Source of the DNA: Phenylobacterium sp.
GTDB taxonomy: Bacteria; Pseudomonadota; Alphaproteobacteria; Caulobacterales; Caulobacteraceae
Direction of reading: 5' to 3'
DNA length: 64,000 bases
Assembly (NCBI RefSeq): GCF_004297125.1
Contig: NZ_SCVD01000021.1
Span: 337,950 to 401,949 of the forward strand
Every line of letters starts with the position of its first letter. Position 1 is the stretch's first letter. Below are positions 9,145 to 17,631 of the stretch, one piece after another. The translations under genes were made by a program, and so were the position numbers. The notes beneath the pieces were generated by a model. It saw only the letters and a program-made list of their open reading frames with translations, ran no database searches and was not told the DNA's origin.

Positions 9145-9545
9145 ATGCCGACGGAGAGGATCGCCATGCGCCGCGTGCGCGAGATGCTGAGATTGAGCCG
9201 GGACGCCGGCCTGGCGACCCGCGAGGTGGCGAGGCGGACCGGGGTGGCGCCCTCGACGCTGCGGGAGATGTTCCGCCGCTTTGAGACGTCCGGGCTGACG
9301 TGGCCGTTGCCGCTGGACCTGGCCGACGCCGAACTGGAGGCGCGGCTCTGCGGCGAGGCCGGGACCAAGCAAGGCCACCGCCGGCGCGCCGAGCCGGACT
9401 GGGCGGCGCTAAACCGGGAGCTGAGGCGCAAGCACGTCACCCTGCAGATCCTGTGGGACGAGTACATCGAGGGGCATCCGGACGGCTATCGCTACAGCCG
9501 GTTCTGCGAGCTCTACCGCAGCTGGGAAGCGCGCCTGCCGGTCAG
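9145..9545 (+). mobile_element. istA: IS21-family IstA, N-terminal half
   Basis: ATG 9145 with a strong GGGAGGGG site encodes MPTERIAMRRVREMLRL, an HTH (TREVARRTGVAPSTLREMFRR), then GYRYSRFCELYRSWEARLPV. All of these are typical of the IstA transposase N-terminus. At LPV the frame leaves the family: the next bases are the 3' part of an MFS gene read on the opposite strand. The catalytic half is missing here, but a piece starting almost exactly where this one stops lies at 25743. Confidence 0.85.
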
Positions 9546-10658
9546 GCCAGCGTGCTGAGCGGCGAGAACAGCAGGCCCACTCCGAAGCCCTGGACGAACC
9601 CGCTGGCCAGGATCGGCCCGGAGGTCATCTCGAGGTTGAAGCCGCCCATCATCCACAGGCCGCAGACGCAGAGGACGAGGCCCAGGAAGAGGCACATGCG
9701 GGGGCCCAGACGCGTCATGGCCATCGGCACGAGCAGGAACGAGACCAGCGATCCCAGGCCGCGCGTCACGCTGGCGACCCCGGCCTGCGTGGCCGAGTAG
9801 CCCATCAGATTCTGCATGAACGAGGGCAGCAGCGCCGTCGTCGAGAACAGAAGCACGCCCACGAAGAACCCGAACAGGGTAGTGCCGATGAAGTTGCGGT
9901 CCTTGGCGAGGTCGCGGTGGAAGAAGGGATGCTTGGCGGTCGCCGTCTGAACGATGAAGACCCATAGGCCCGCCAGCGCGATCGCGGTCTCGACCCAGAT
10001 CTCCTTCGAGTCGAACCAGTCCCGACCGGGGCCGCGATCGAGCATCGCCTGGAGGCCCACGATGAAGGCGATCAACCCGCCGAAGCCGACGAAGTCGAAG
10101 GGCCTGGCCCGCCCTCCCGGGTCGTGGGCCATGAACCGCAGCACCCCCAGCGTCGCCAGGATTCCGATCGGCAGGTTGATATAGAAGACCCAGCGCCAAT
10201 CGAGCTCCTCGGTGATCCAGCCGCCGAGCGTGGGGCCGGCGATGGGGCCCAGGATCACCGCGGCGCTCCAGATGCTCATCACTCGCGGGATCATGGTCAT
10301 CGGGAAGATGTCCAGCATGACCGATTGCGAGAGCGGCATCAGCCCCGCGCTCGCCAGCCCCTGCAGGACCCGGAAGGCGACCATCTCGGGCACGTTCCGG
10401 GCGAGGCCGCACAGCATGGAGGCGATGGTGAAGCCGATGATCGACCCCAGGAGCATGGTCTTGCAGCCGATCTTCTGCGCCGGCCAGCGGCGTCGCCACC
10501 GCGGTCGCCAGGATGTACGAGGTCAGCACCCAGGTGATCTCGTCCTGAGAGGCCGAGAGACTGCCCTGCATGTGCGGCAGCGCCACGTTCGCGATCGTGG
10601 AATCGAGCGTGTACATCAGCGTCGCCAGCTCAACACGGCCGGGGCCGCCCCACTGCAC
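9542..10658 (-). pseudogene. DHA2-family MFS efflux pump (EmrB-like), frameshifted and truncated
   Basis: The 5' part reads LATLMYTLDSTIANVALPHMQGSLSAS... TWVLTSYILATAVATPLAG, the first helices of a 14-helix drug:H+ antiporter. Around 10480-10490 the frame shifts, and the second frame continues from SIIGFTIASMLCGLARN through ILGPIAGPTLGGWI and on to LLFSPLSTLA. The protein then ends at the junction with the IS21 fragment, losing the last helices. The N-terminal leader is also unclear. Divergent from the TetR gene at 10828, which was probably its repressor. The gene is not functional as read. Confidence 0.85.
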
Positions 10659-10827
10659 GGCCCACCGCGTCCCAGCCGGCGCGGGCTACTCGTGGACACA
10701 TCTATTCAACCATACCCTACGTTCGGCAAGTGTCGTCGCCCACGCAACGCCGCGAAGGCGACACCGCCGAGCTTGATGACGTGCACATGGTTGGTCATTG
10801 ATGCTTTTGGGGGGCGACGCGTCGAAC

Positions 10828-11439
10828 ATGTCCAGAAGCACAGGCCAGATCGACCTGGCGAAGAACGAAGCCATACTGGACGCCGCTATCGAACTGTTGG
10901 TGGAGCGTGGCGTGGAGGCGTCCCTGGAAGACATTGCGCGCCGCGCGGGTGTCGCCAAACAGACCATCTATAACCACTATGGTTCGAAGAACGACGTGGT
11001 GCGCGCCCTCGCCGCTCGGCGCGCCGCCTCGATCGCGGCCCCCTTGGCTGGACTGGATGCCGCCCAGCATCCCGAGCGGACCCTCGCTGCGTACGGCGTC
11101 GCATTGCTGCAAGCGCTCCTCGCGGCCCGCAGCATCGGCTTCATGCGCTTCGCCATCGGCAGCGCCGCGACGTCGCCCGAACTGGCGCGGGCGATCTATC
11201 ATTCGGGGATCCGCACGAGTCGAACCAGTCTCGCCGACTACCTCGTCGTCGAGGCCTCGGCAGGACGGCTCAGCATCCCCAATCCCAGTCAGGCCGCAGA
11301 GATGTACGCGGGGATGGTGATCGGGAGCCTCCAGTCCGCCCTTCTACTGAACGCTCGCACGGACATCTCCCACGAGGAAATCGAAGCCACCGCCTGCGAG
11401 GCTGCGCATCGCTTCATGCGCGCGTTCGCTCCGGACTAG
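10828..11439 (+). CDS. TetR/AcrR transcriptional regulator
   Basis: A repressor of 203 residues from ATG 10828; starts at 10798 (TTG) and 10801 are possible but add a non-homologous leader. The N-terminal HTH is clear: ILDAAIELLVERGVEASLEDIARRAGVAKQ followed by TIYNHYGSKNDVV. The C-terminal ligand-binding part (residues 70-200) is helical and resembles the AefR/TetR_C type with EAAHRFMRAF at the end. It is divergent from the broken DHA2 efflux gene, the standard layout for a local efflux repressor. Its target pump is destroyed, so it is now orphaned or regulates elsewhere. Confidence 0.85.
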   Translation: MSRSTGQIDLAKNEAILDAAIELLVERGVEASLEDIARRAGVAKQTIYNHYGSKNDVVRALAARRAASIAAPLAGLDAAQHPERTLAAYGVALLQALLAARSIGFMRFAIGSAATSPELARAIYHSGIRTSRTSLADYLVVEASAGRLSIPNPSQAAEMYAGMVIGSLQSALLLNARTDISHEEIEATACEAAHRFMRAFAPD

Positions 11440-11620
11440 CGCGATCGCAACCCCTCCATCGGCTTTGCACCAGCTCGAAGCTTTCGCTTGCCTCGGCGGC
11501 CACCGAGGCGACCTTGAGGTCCGGACAGTGGTGCAAGGTGGCGATCATCAACGGACAGCGGGGGGTGAGCGATAGGCGTTGGTCGGGCAGCCTCACGTCT
11601 GGACCTCCCCTACATGCCAT
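11414..11620 (-). CDS. possible small protein divergent from a TetR gene
   Basis: A 68-residue frame starts at ATG 11620 with an excellent site (GGAGG, seven bases before the ATG). It faces away from the TetR gene at 11722, with a palindrome between them. The sequence (LPDQRLSLTPRCPLMIATLHHCPDLKV) matches nothing I recognise, and its end overlaps the 3' end of the upstream TetR gene on the other strand. It may be a truncated remnant of a regulated gene rather than a complete protein. Confidence 0.35.
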   Translation of the reverse strand: MACRGGPDVRLPDQRLSLTPRCPLMIATLHHCPDLKVASVAAEASESFELVQSRWRGCDRASPERTRA

Positions 11621-11659
11621 GCGAGGCCTCCGAGCCACAGAGTCACAGAGCATCGCGCG

Positions 11660-11674
11660 AATGTAATATACATT
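11660..11674. promoter_or_regulatory. perfect palindrome AATGTA-N3-TACATT upstream of tetR
   Basis: AATGTAATATACATT is a 6+3+6 inverted repeat in the 101-base gap between the small leftward frame and the TetR gene at 11722. It matches the pattern of sites at 12420, 16471 and 17327 (TTGTA-N3-TACAA type), so autoregulation by one of the local TetR/MarR proteins is likely. Confidence 0.55.
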
Positions 11675-11721
11675 ATAGGCTTTACGGCTGAGTGCTCTAG
11701 CCTGAGCGAGGATTTCCCCAA

Positions 11722-12318
11722 GTGCAAAGTGCGGCCGATGTGGGGGCGCGACGGAATGCCATCGCCGCCGCCGCGCTGCGCGTGATGCAGCGTCAGGGCC
11801 TTGACGGGCTAAAAGTACGCGCCATCGCAGCAGAGGCCGGCGCGAGCACCGGCGCAATCACGCACCACTTCCCGTTCAAGAGCGACCTCCTCGCGGCGGC
11901 TTCAGAACTGTTAGCGAGCCAAGTCCGCGCACGCATCAAACGCGCCGAGGCGGCGCAGCCGGCGCTGGTCGCGATTCAGAGAACGATGCGCTATGCGCTG
12001 CCGCTAACCCCCGAGATGCGGGTGCACTGGCGCGTCTGGATCAGCTTCTGGGCTAGGTCAAGCGATGCGGATGTCGCCCGCATTCTCCGCTCTGACTACG
12101 CTGACTGGCACGAGCAGCTCACCAAACTCGTAGGCCGCGCGCAGTCTGAAGGCGACGTGGCAGCCTGCGCTGACCCGGCGCTCGTGGCTCGGGGGCTTGC
12201 GGCGATGCTGGACGGGGTCGCCATTGGCATGCTTCGGGATGGCAGTCGCCTGGCCACGCGGCCGCGATTGGCTGAATATTCTGCGGCAGACGGGCTAGGG
12301 CAGAACATTTCGGACTAG
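11722..12318 (+). CDS. TetR/AcrR regulator, BetI-like
   Basis: A 198-residue regulator from GTG 11722, with GAGGA ten bases upstream. The HTH region reads LDGLKVRAIAAEAGASTGAITHHFPFKSDLL, and the C-terminal half (RVWISFWARS, LARGLAAMLDGVAIGML) resembles the BetI-type TetR_C domain. It acts on DNA in the cytoplasm as a dimer; the ligand is unknown. An inverted repeat at 11660-11674 precedes it and a related one lies just downstream at 12415-12436, suggesting control of both itself and a neighbouring promoter. No transporter or enzyme is immediately adjacent. Confidence 0.85.
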   Translation: MQSAADVGARRNAIAAAALRVMQRQGLDGLKVRAIAAEAGASTGAITHHFPFKSDLLAAASELLASQVRARIKRAEAAQPALVAIQRTMRYALPLTPEMRVHWRVWISFWARSSDADVARILRSDYADWHEQLTKLVGRAQSEGDVAACADPALVARGLAAMLDGVAIGMLRDGSRLATRPRLAEYSAADGLGQNISD

Positions 12319-12344
12319 CCGGCCCCATGGAGGGCCCGTCAGCC

Positions 12345-12380
12345 GGAAAAGAAAAACGGACGCGCCAAAAGGCGCGCCCG
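12345..12380 (-). terminator. leftward rho-independent terminator
   Basis: On the minus strand a ten-pair stem with one mismatch (CGGGCGCGCC / GGCGCGTCCG, loop TTTT) is followed by a TTTTTCTTTT tract. No leftward protein gene is recognised upstream, only a promoter-like element at 12411-12441 about 30 bases away. Confidence 0.7.
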
Positions 12381-12410
12381 AAATGACAGAAAAACTGCCG
12401 ATGAGAATTC

Positions 12411-12441
12411 TAGCAATAATTGTATCATACATTATTGTCAA
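12411..12441 (-). promoter_or_regulatory. leftward promoter overlapped by a near-palindromic operator
   Basis: On the minus strand TTGACA is followed after 17 bases by TATTGC, a plausible -35/-10 pair. The spacer holds ATGTATGATACAA, a variant of the 13-bp site found at 16471 and 17327, within a longer near-palindrome (12415-12436). The element points to the terminator at 12345-12380, enclosing only about 65-70 transcribed bases. Confidence 0.45.
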
Positions 12442-12779
12442 GCATCCATGGTCTGGGGCTTGGCCGAGCGCTGGCGGACGTGGAGCGTGGCGTTGAAGGT
12501 GAGGATCAGCCCACGCATGCAGGGGACGAGGGCGAGCGCGGCTTGCCGGCCTGACGCATGCGGTCGTGGGTGGGGCCTTACGGGGTTTGTGCCGGACGCC
12601 GCTCAGCGTGGCCATAGAGCACCTGGCGCAGAAGCGCCGTCCGCCCCACGTGGTGCGTGCGCCGCGCATCGGCCGTGGCGATCTCGCTTCGAGCCAGGCC
12701 AGATGCAGCTCCACGCCGCGCTTTTTCGAGGGGAAATCGGCTCGTTGGCGGTCCGAGAGCGCTGTCGTAAGATGTCGGT

Positions 12780-13259
12780 ATGGCACATTACATTCGGGCG
12801 GCCGAGATTGGAGTCGAGGCAACACTCCTTGGGCGGCGATGGCGCGGGCTGATAGATGATCATCTGCGGGCCAGCGGGCTCACGAACGCCCGCTGGCAGG
12901 TGTTGCTGACCCTGTCGAGGGTCGAAGACGGGGTCCACCAACGGGAGCTCGCCGACCAGCTGGCCGTCGGCGGGCCCACGATCGGGCGTCATCTGGAGGA
13001 GTTGGAACGCCTGGGCCTCATCGAACGCTATCCCCGGGCAGGCGACCGGCGCGCCCATTGCGTGCGGCTGACCGCTAGGTCGAAGCCGCTGATGGCACGG
13101 ATCGACGCGATCGTCGCAGCCCTCCAGCGCGATCTGCTCGGAGATCTTTCTGGCGAGGCCCTGGAGACTTGCCTGACCATTCTGAGAATCCTGAACCTCC
13201 GCCTGGACCGCGACCAGTCGCGGCCGGGGGAGCTCACAGAAGACTGCGTTCAGACGTGA
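12780..13259 (+). CDS. MarR-family transcriptional regulator
   Basis: A 159-residue winged-helix regulator. The helix-turn-helix and wing read VHQRELADQLAVGGPTIGRHLEELERLGLIERYPRAGDRRAHCVRLT, with the DRR of the wing that contacts DNA. Flanking helices form the dimerisation region. The ribosome binding site is weak, but the ATG gives the canonical N-terminus. It ends by overlapping a possible GTG start (13256) of the next gene, so the two are probably one transcript. The ligand is unknown; proteins of this type often sense aromatic or phenolic compounds. Confidence 0.85.
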   Translation: MAHYIRAAEIGVEATLLGRRWRGLIDDHLRASGLTNARWQVLLTLSRVEDGVHQRELADQLAVGGPTIGRHLEELERLGLIERYPRAGDRRAHCVRLTARSKPLMARIDAIVAALQRDLLGDLSGEALETCLTILRILNLRLDRDQSRPGELTEDCVQT

Positions 13260-13276
13260 AGTCCCAACCCGATCCC

Positions 13277-13969
13277 ATGACGCTGAAGTTCCGGTGCCCG
13301 CAGGAACTGGACGGACTGCTGCCCCTACCCATCCCGGCGACGCGCGGCCTGCCCGACTGGTTCAAGACCATGCCGCGACAGGCGCTCAACCCGACTGTTT
13401 CCATTGAGGACGACACAGTCAAGCGGTGCCCCCCGTTCATAGACGCCATGACCGCCGGATTCCTGATCCCGCTGATTTGTGACGTAAGGGTCGAGAGTGG
13501 CGAATTCACCTGGGACAACGACCTCCCGCCGGCCAGAGGCGTGGCGTTCGAGCGCTCGCCAATCGGCTTCCATCCCGCCAGCCAGGTTATCGGCTCGCCG
13601 CTGTTCGACCAGGATCGGCTCCTCATCAAATTCCACAACCTCTGGACGATAGAGGTGCCCGCTGGCTATTCGCTGCTTTTCACGCATCCGGCCAATAGAT
13701 TCGACTTGCCGTTCACCACCCTGACCGGTGTGGTGGACTGCGACCGATACCACGACACCAGGATCCACTTCCCGGCGCACTGGCACAACGCGGCCTTCAA
13801 CGGCGTGCTGTCGAAGGGCACGCCCGTCGCGCAATGCATCCCGATCAAGCGGGAGGCCTGGACCGCCGAGACAGCAGTCTTTACCGCGGAGGAGGCGATG
13901 GCGAACCGCGATTTGAGCGAGCGGATCCGCCGCGAGAAGGGCGTCTACCGCCGCCACTATCGGGTCTGA
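13277..13969 (+). CDS. conserved protein, probably the DUF6065 family
   Basis: A cytoplasmic 230-residue protein without signal peptide. It has the conserved core RGLPDWFKTMP, VKRCPPFIDAMTAGFLIPL, SPIGFHPASQV, IKFHNLWTIEVPAGYSLLFTHP, and VVDCDRYHDTRIHFPAHWH. I associate this pattern with the uncharacterised DUF6065 family, from memory and without a search. Conserved His, Asp and Cys residues suggest a metal site or an enzyme of beta-helical or cupin-like fold, but this is speculation. The ATG at 13277 begins the homologous region; a GTG at 13256 overlapping the marR stop is an alternative. Coupling to MarR suggests regulated expression. Confidence 0.6.
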   Translation: MTLKFRCPQELDGLLPLPIPATRGLPDWFKTMPRQALNPTVSIEDDTVKRCPPFIDAMTAGFLIPLICDVRVESGEFTWDNDLPPARGVAFERSPIGFHPASQVIGSPLFDQDRLLIKFHNLWTIEVPAGYSLLFTHPANRFDLPFTTLTGVVDCDRYHDTRIHFPAHWHNAAFNGVLSKGTPVAQCIPIKREAWTAETAVFTAEEAMANRDLSERIRREKGVYRRHYRV

Positions 13970-14825
13970 ACGGGATCAATTTGCTGCGCCACCAGGAATG
14001 CCGCCGCAGCGCTAGGCCGCAGGAAGAAGCGGCCATGCGAGGCGGTCGCAAGCGCCACGATAGCCAGCGGCGCCAGCCGATCCGCCCTATGCGCCGCGGC
14101 GCGCAAGGTGGCTTCTCGGCGCTGCGCGCGCCCATTTCCAACTGACATTTTCCGAGCTCAAGCAGGGTCGCCACGTCTTCAGGCCGCAGGGCAAGCGCGC
14201 GCCGAAGGAGATCGGCGGCGGCGGCGTATTCGCCATCCAAGACCATCACCCGGGCCAGTCCGACCGTCGCGTCGTGCCGCTCAGGCGCCGTCGCGAGCAC
14301 CTGCAGAAACAGACGTCGCGCCACGTCGCGTTCATTGCGTCCAAGGTGGATAAATCCAAGTCCGACACGCAGCCCGACCCCATCAGGCACGAGCGCAAGC
14401 CCGCCTTCGAGCACAGCGATGGCCTCGTCGAAGCGGCCGATCTCGCCGAGTTGCTCTCCCAGTTTGAGAAAAGCCAACGGGAACACGGGCCTCCCCATCG
14501 TCGCCCGGCGCAACTGCTCCAGCGCCTCGTCGGCTCGACCGGCGGCGTTCAACGCCATGGCCAGTAGGGTTTCAGTCCCCGGCTCTTGGCTGCGCCGCGC
14601 CGTTCGCTGCAACAGATCGAGAGCCTCCTGGACCCGGTCCTGCAGCAGAAAGGCTTCGGCCAGAATCTGTGCGGCCATCACATTGCCCCGGTCGGCCTTG
14701 AGCACCACAGACGCGAGTCACTCGGCGTCATCGGGGCGTTGCGCTCGCAGCGGGATCACGGCGTGTTCCAACGCCGGATTGACGACATTCGGCCGCTGGG
14801 GGCTTGGCGGTGGGCGCTTCGGCAT
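13957..14825 (-). pseudogene. TPR-repeat protein, nonsense codon plus frameshift
   Basis: Translation would start at ATG 14825 (GGAG five bases upstream): MPKRPPPSPQRP... ALEHAVIPLRAQRPDDAE, then an in-frame TGA at 14718-14720 where a Trp codon is expected. The frame resumes with LASVVLKADRGNVMAAQILAEAFLLQ and at least four TPR-like helices pairs through [15 protein letters not shown]. Near 14129 one base is missing relative to the copy at 25405, and the C-terminus ([31 protein letters not shown]) is in another frame. The full product would be a soluble TPR scaffold protein of about 280 residues. Two independent lesions make it a dead gene. Confidence 0.75.
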
Positions 14826-15077
14826 CGATCTCCACGCTAGAACAAGAATGGGCTGGCCGAAGGCTTCAGGAGATGAAGTCCAGAGCGCCGCCAGAATCGG
14901 AGCCGTGGCCGAACGCGCCGACTGCGTTGCGGTGGGCGCGCCGGCGCGGTCCGCGCACCGACGTTCAAGGCTCCGCCCCGGCGCCATCAGGATCCTACTG
15001 CGGAAGCGCGCCGACGTTATCCAGGGTTGCGTTCCGGGACGTCACAGCGCGCGACCTTGAGTCTCCAAATCCCGCTT

Positions 15078-16409
15078 TCAGACCGGAGCGAGCCCCAGGC
15101 GCATGAGTTGCGCGACCTCGCGCGAATGGTCGTCCGCGCGGCCGCCGCCATCCAGGAGCCCTGAGGCGAGCCAGCCGCAGAGCGCAGTCCAGATGAGCGG
15201 CGCCAGATCATAGTAGCGTTCCCGGAGTTGGTGATTTGCCACCGCGTCTACTTGGCGGCCACGCAGGTTCCCCCACAAGACGCGCCACCGAATCCGCAGG
15301 GCCCGGAGGTCGTCGGGTGAAAGCGCCTCAAGCCCCACGAATGGACGCAGAGGCTGGACATCTTCGCGAAGGTAGGCCTCCGCCAAAGCTTGAGTGAAGG
15401 CGAGTGCGGCGGCGTCTGTGGCACGCCCACTTGCGAAGGCCTCCTCCTGTATCCGATAGAAGACGTCGATCGTCCTAGCCTGGCAGGCTCGCACCAGACC
15501 CGCCTTGTCGCCAGCGAGGTCCCTGAGGGGGCGTGAATCGCAGCCGAGGCGCTTCGAGACCTCTTCCAGCGGAGCGAGCCATCCACCGCAGCGGTTGAGC
15601 AGGTACGAGGCGTTCACGAGCACCCTCTCGCGGCTCAGGCCCTGAGGGCCAGGGAAGCCGACGCTTGCCGCGAAGCGTGACGCCGGCGGCGCAAGGTCTA
15701 GGCGCGGCGCCTCCACCCCGACCGACCGGTCTCCTGCCCGGCCATAGGTAAGGAGGTCTTGAAGCGCTTCGATGACGCGACGACGATTGAAGAGCTTTGC
15801 GGGCGGCATCCTGTGCGATGCGACCGGCGTCCATAGGATAAGCCCGAGGATGGCTTGCGCAGCGACTGGGAAGTCGCAATCGCGAACCTGGCCCGCCCGA
15901 GCGCCCGCCGCGAGCACGGCCGCCAGTTCTTCGACGAGTGCGTCGTGAAGGCTCCGCAGCTTCACGCCTCGGGCGGCCGAAAGGAGATAGATCTCGCTCG
16001 GTCCTGCGATTTCCGGGCGAGCGGGGTTCAGGACCGTCGCGACGAGAGACTGGACGACCTTCAACGGGTGCTCTTGCCGGCGCGTGGCTCCGCGAAGGTG
16101 CCAGGCCAGCACCTGGAAGGACCGCTGGTAGACCTGGAACAGCAGGTCCTTGCGCTCCTCCGTCAGGCCGCAGATGGCAGGTCTCACCCCGCTGAGTTGC
16201 TCGGCGAACTCCGCGAGGGCCGAGAGTTCCACCCCCTGGACGTTGAACCGCTGGGCCGCGTGATCGAGCACGCGCTCGCGAGGCGAGGTTTCTGCCGACG
16301 GCGGTCGCACCCGGTCCCTCTCTGCTCCGCGCCCGCTGCGGTGGCTCCCGAAAGGTGCGAAGCCTGTCGGCGCGGGGAAAGCGCGCAGGAGGACGCGCAG
16401 CGTCCTCAC
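15078..16409 (-). CDS. tandem (double) TetR-type regulator
   Basis: A 443-residue protein, about twice the size of a TetR repressor. Two related halves are visible. Half one starts SPRERVLDHAAQRFNVQGVEL (residue 42) with the HTH-like AEFAEQLSGVRPAICGLTEERKDLLFQVYQRSF. Half two starts LSRERVLVNASYLLNRCGG (residue 259) with EVSKRLGCDSRPLRDLAGDKAGLVRACQARTID. Each is followed by a helical effector region. The fused halves could bind DNA as an intramolecular pseudo-dimer. GTG 16409 follows GGGGAAGG. A promoter with the sequence CTTG-N19-TATGGT and an overlapping TTGTA-N3-TACAA site (16471-16483) lies 60 bases upstream. The MarR gene at 16584 is further upstream in the same direction. Ligand unknown. 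Confidence 0.75.
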   Translation of the reverse strand: MRTLRVLLRAFPAPTGFAPFGSHRSGRGAERDRVRPPSAETSPRERVLDHAAQRFNVQGVELSALAEFAEQLSGVRPAICGLTEERKDLLFQVYQRSFQVLAWHLRGATRRQEHPLKVVQSLVATVLNPARPEIAGPSEIYLLSAARGVKLRSLHDALVEELAAVLAAGARAGQVRDCDFPVAAQAILGLILWTPVASHRMPPAKLFNRRRVIEALQDLLTYGRAGDRSVGVEAPRLDLAPPASRFAASVGFPGPQGLSRERVLVNASYLLNRCGGWLAPLEEVSKRLGCDSRPLRDLAGDKAGLVRACQARTIDVFYRIQEEAFASGRATDAAALAFTQALAEAYLREDVQPLRPFVGLEALSPDDLRALRIRWRVLWGNLRGRQVDAVANHQLRERYYDLAPLIWTALCGWLASGLLDGGGRADDHSREVAQLMRLGLAPV

Positions 16410-16470
16410 CCCTTCCCCACAGCGCTTTTAAGGCCAGTATCGGACTTCGATCTCGCAGGTGCGTGGCAGT

Positions 16471-16483
16471 TTGTACCATACAA
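16471..16483 (-). promoter_or_regulatory. operator TTGTA-N3-TACAA over the promoter of the tandem TetR gene
   Basis: TTGTACCATACAA is a perfect 5+3+5 inverted repeat. On the minus strand its centre overlaps a -10-like TATGGT placed 17 bases after CTTGTA. A bound repressor would block polymerase, so autoregulation or control by the neighbouring MarR is likely. Confidence 0.55.
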
Positions 16484-16583
16484 TACTACCGCATCGATAC
16501 AAGCCCCCAGGAGCGCCTCCGGCGCCGCCAACCGCGTGGCGCTCTTTGCCGAGTTGCTAGCGGATACGCCGTGCGCCGTGGAG

Positions 16584-17108
16584 TCAGCGTTCGAGTTCGT
16601 AGCTGAGGTTCGAGCGCATCCGTTCAAGAATCCGGTGCAGCATCTGCTCCTCGCTTCGTGTCAGCCCCTGAAAATAGACGCCCCGCAGCCAGCTGGCCGC
16701 CTCGACGAGTTGGGGCATCATGTCTCGCGAACCCTCGCCCCCGTAGATGAGCCATTCTCGCTGGTCGGCCGAAGAGCGCACCCGCCGGACGAGGCGCAGG
16801 GCCTCCAGCGCCCGCAACAGCTGGCCAACCGGAGCGCGCTCGATGTCCATTGCCCGCGCCAGCATGGACTGGGAGAGGCCCTCGTTCTGCATGACGTAGA
16901 CGAGAACGCGCCACTGTGGGCGCGTCAGCCCCAGGGACCTAACGCGGCGGTCAAAGCCTTTCCGCATCAATCGCGTCACATCGGCAACAAGAAAACCAAC
17001 GTTCTCAATTCGGGCTGCGGCGACCGACGCGGTTTCATGGCCGGCCGTGGGCTTGCGTCCCTCGTTCTCTTCCGCCGCGGATCGCGTGTTGGTCATTTTT
17101 CGTGCCAC
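16584..17108 (-). CDS. MarR-family transcriptional regulator
   Basis: A 174-residue winged-helix regulator. Recognition region: LTRPQWRVLVYVMQNEGLSQSMLARAMDIERAPVGQLLRALEALRLVRRVRSSADQREWLIY, with the wing residues DQRE in place of the usual DRR. The first 35 residues are a polar extension. The start is uncertain: GTG 17108 or ATG 17096, neither with a good ribosome binding site. It lies upstream of, and reads toward, the tandem TetR gene with its own promoter in between. With the TetR and MarR genes at 10.8-13.2 kb it forms an unusually dense regulator cluster. Confidence 0.8.
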   Translation of the reverse strand: MARKMTNTRSAAEENEGRKPTAGHETASVAAARIENVGFLVADVTRLMRKGFDRRVRSLGLTRPQWRVLVYVMQNEGLSQSMLARAMDIERAPVGQLLRALEALRLVRRVRSSADQREWLIYGGEGSRDMMPQLVEAASWLRGVYFQGLTRSEEQMLHRILERMRSNLSYELER

Positions 17109-17631
17109 GACGAGAGTAGTCTAGATATCCGTGCGGCCGCGCAAGTGTCTCGAAGCCGCAGCTGAGCGCCCATCGAGCGGTTCCCCCGCACCACCGGCCA
17201 GTCCCGAGAGGTGATCCAGGTTGAATGTTGGCGCATGGCGGTCGCTGACGCCACGTTTGGGGTGCCATCCGGAAAATGGACATCGTCCCCCGCAGCACGT
17301 GAGGGGCTTGCGTTGAGCAACTATTATTGTAGCATACAAGTGCTTTTGGACTCTAATTCCTTCCCAGAGCATCACTCGCGCCGCGCGCCAGCAGATGGTG
17401 CGCGGCGCGCCTTTGAACCCGCCTAGCTCAATTCTCCTGGCCTGTTCGACACGCCCTCAGCATTCGGGTTCGGCGCTCAGATTGGCGCGCAGCCTCGCAA
17501 ACGCCAATTGGCCACCGCGCCGTCAGCCGTTCGCGCAGCCGTCCGAAAGGCGCAAGGCAGGCTCCGCGCGGATATTTGGATGCGAGACCACCCGCCATTC
17601 CATTGGGCCGATGCCTACAATGACTGTCTCG
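17109..17631. other. 523-base gap with an orphan rightward promoter
   Basis: No protein gene is recognised. The gap contains the promoter/operator element at 17307-17339, which points right but has no same-strand gene before the leftward CDS at 17632-17943. Confidence 0.4.
17307..17339 (+). promoter_or_regulatory. promoter CTTGCG-N17-TAGCAT with TTGTA-N3-TACAA operator
   Basis: The -35-like CTTGCG and -10-like TAGCAT are 17 bases apart, and the -10 sits in the centre of the perfect inverted repeat TTGTAGCATACAA (17327-17339). The block GGCTTG...CAACTATTATTGT is shared with the region before the first TonB receptor (18872-18900), suggesting duplication or shared control. Confidence 0.5.

Larger units (their letters stand above)
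12319..12779. other. 461-base gap holding the short promoter-terminator unit
   Basis: Apart from the leftward promoter and terminator described separately, the 12448-12779 part has no recognised gene. Reading frames on both strands there are arginine-rich and look like shadows of GC-rich DNA. Confidence 0.4.
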
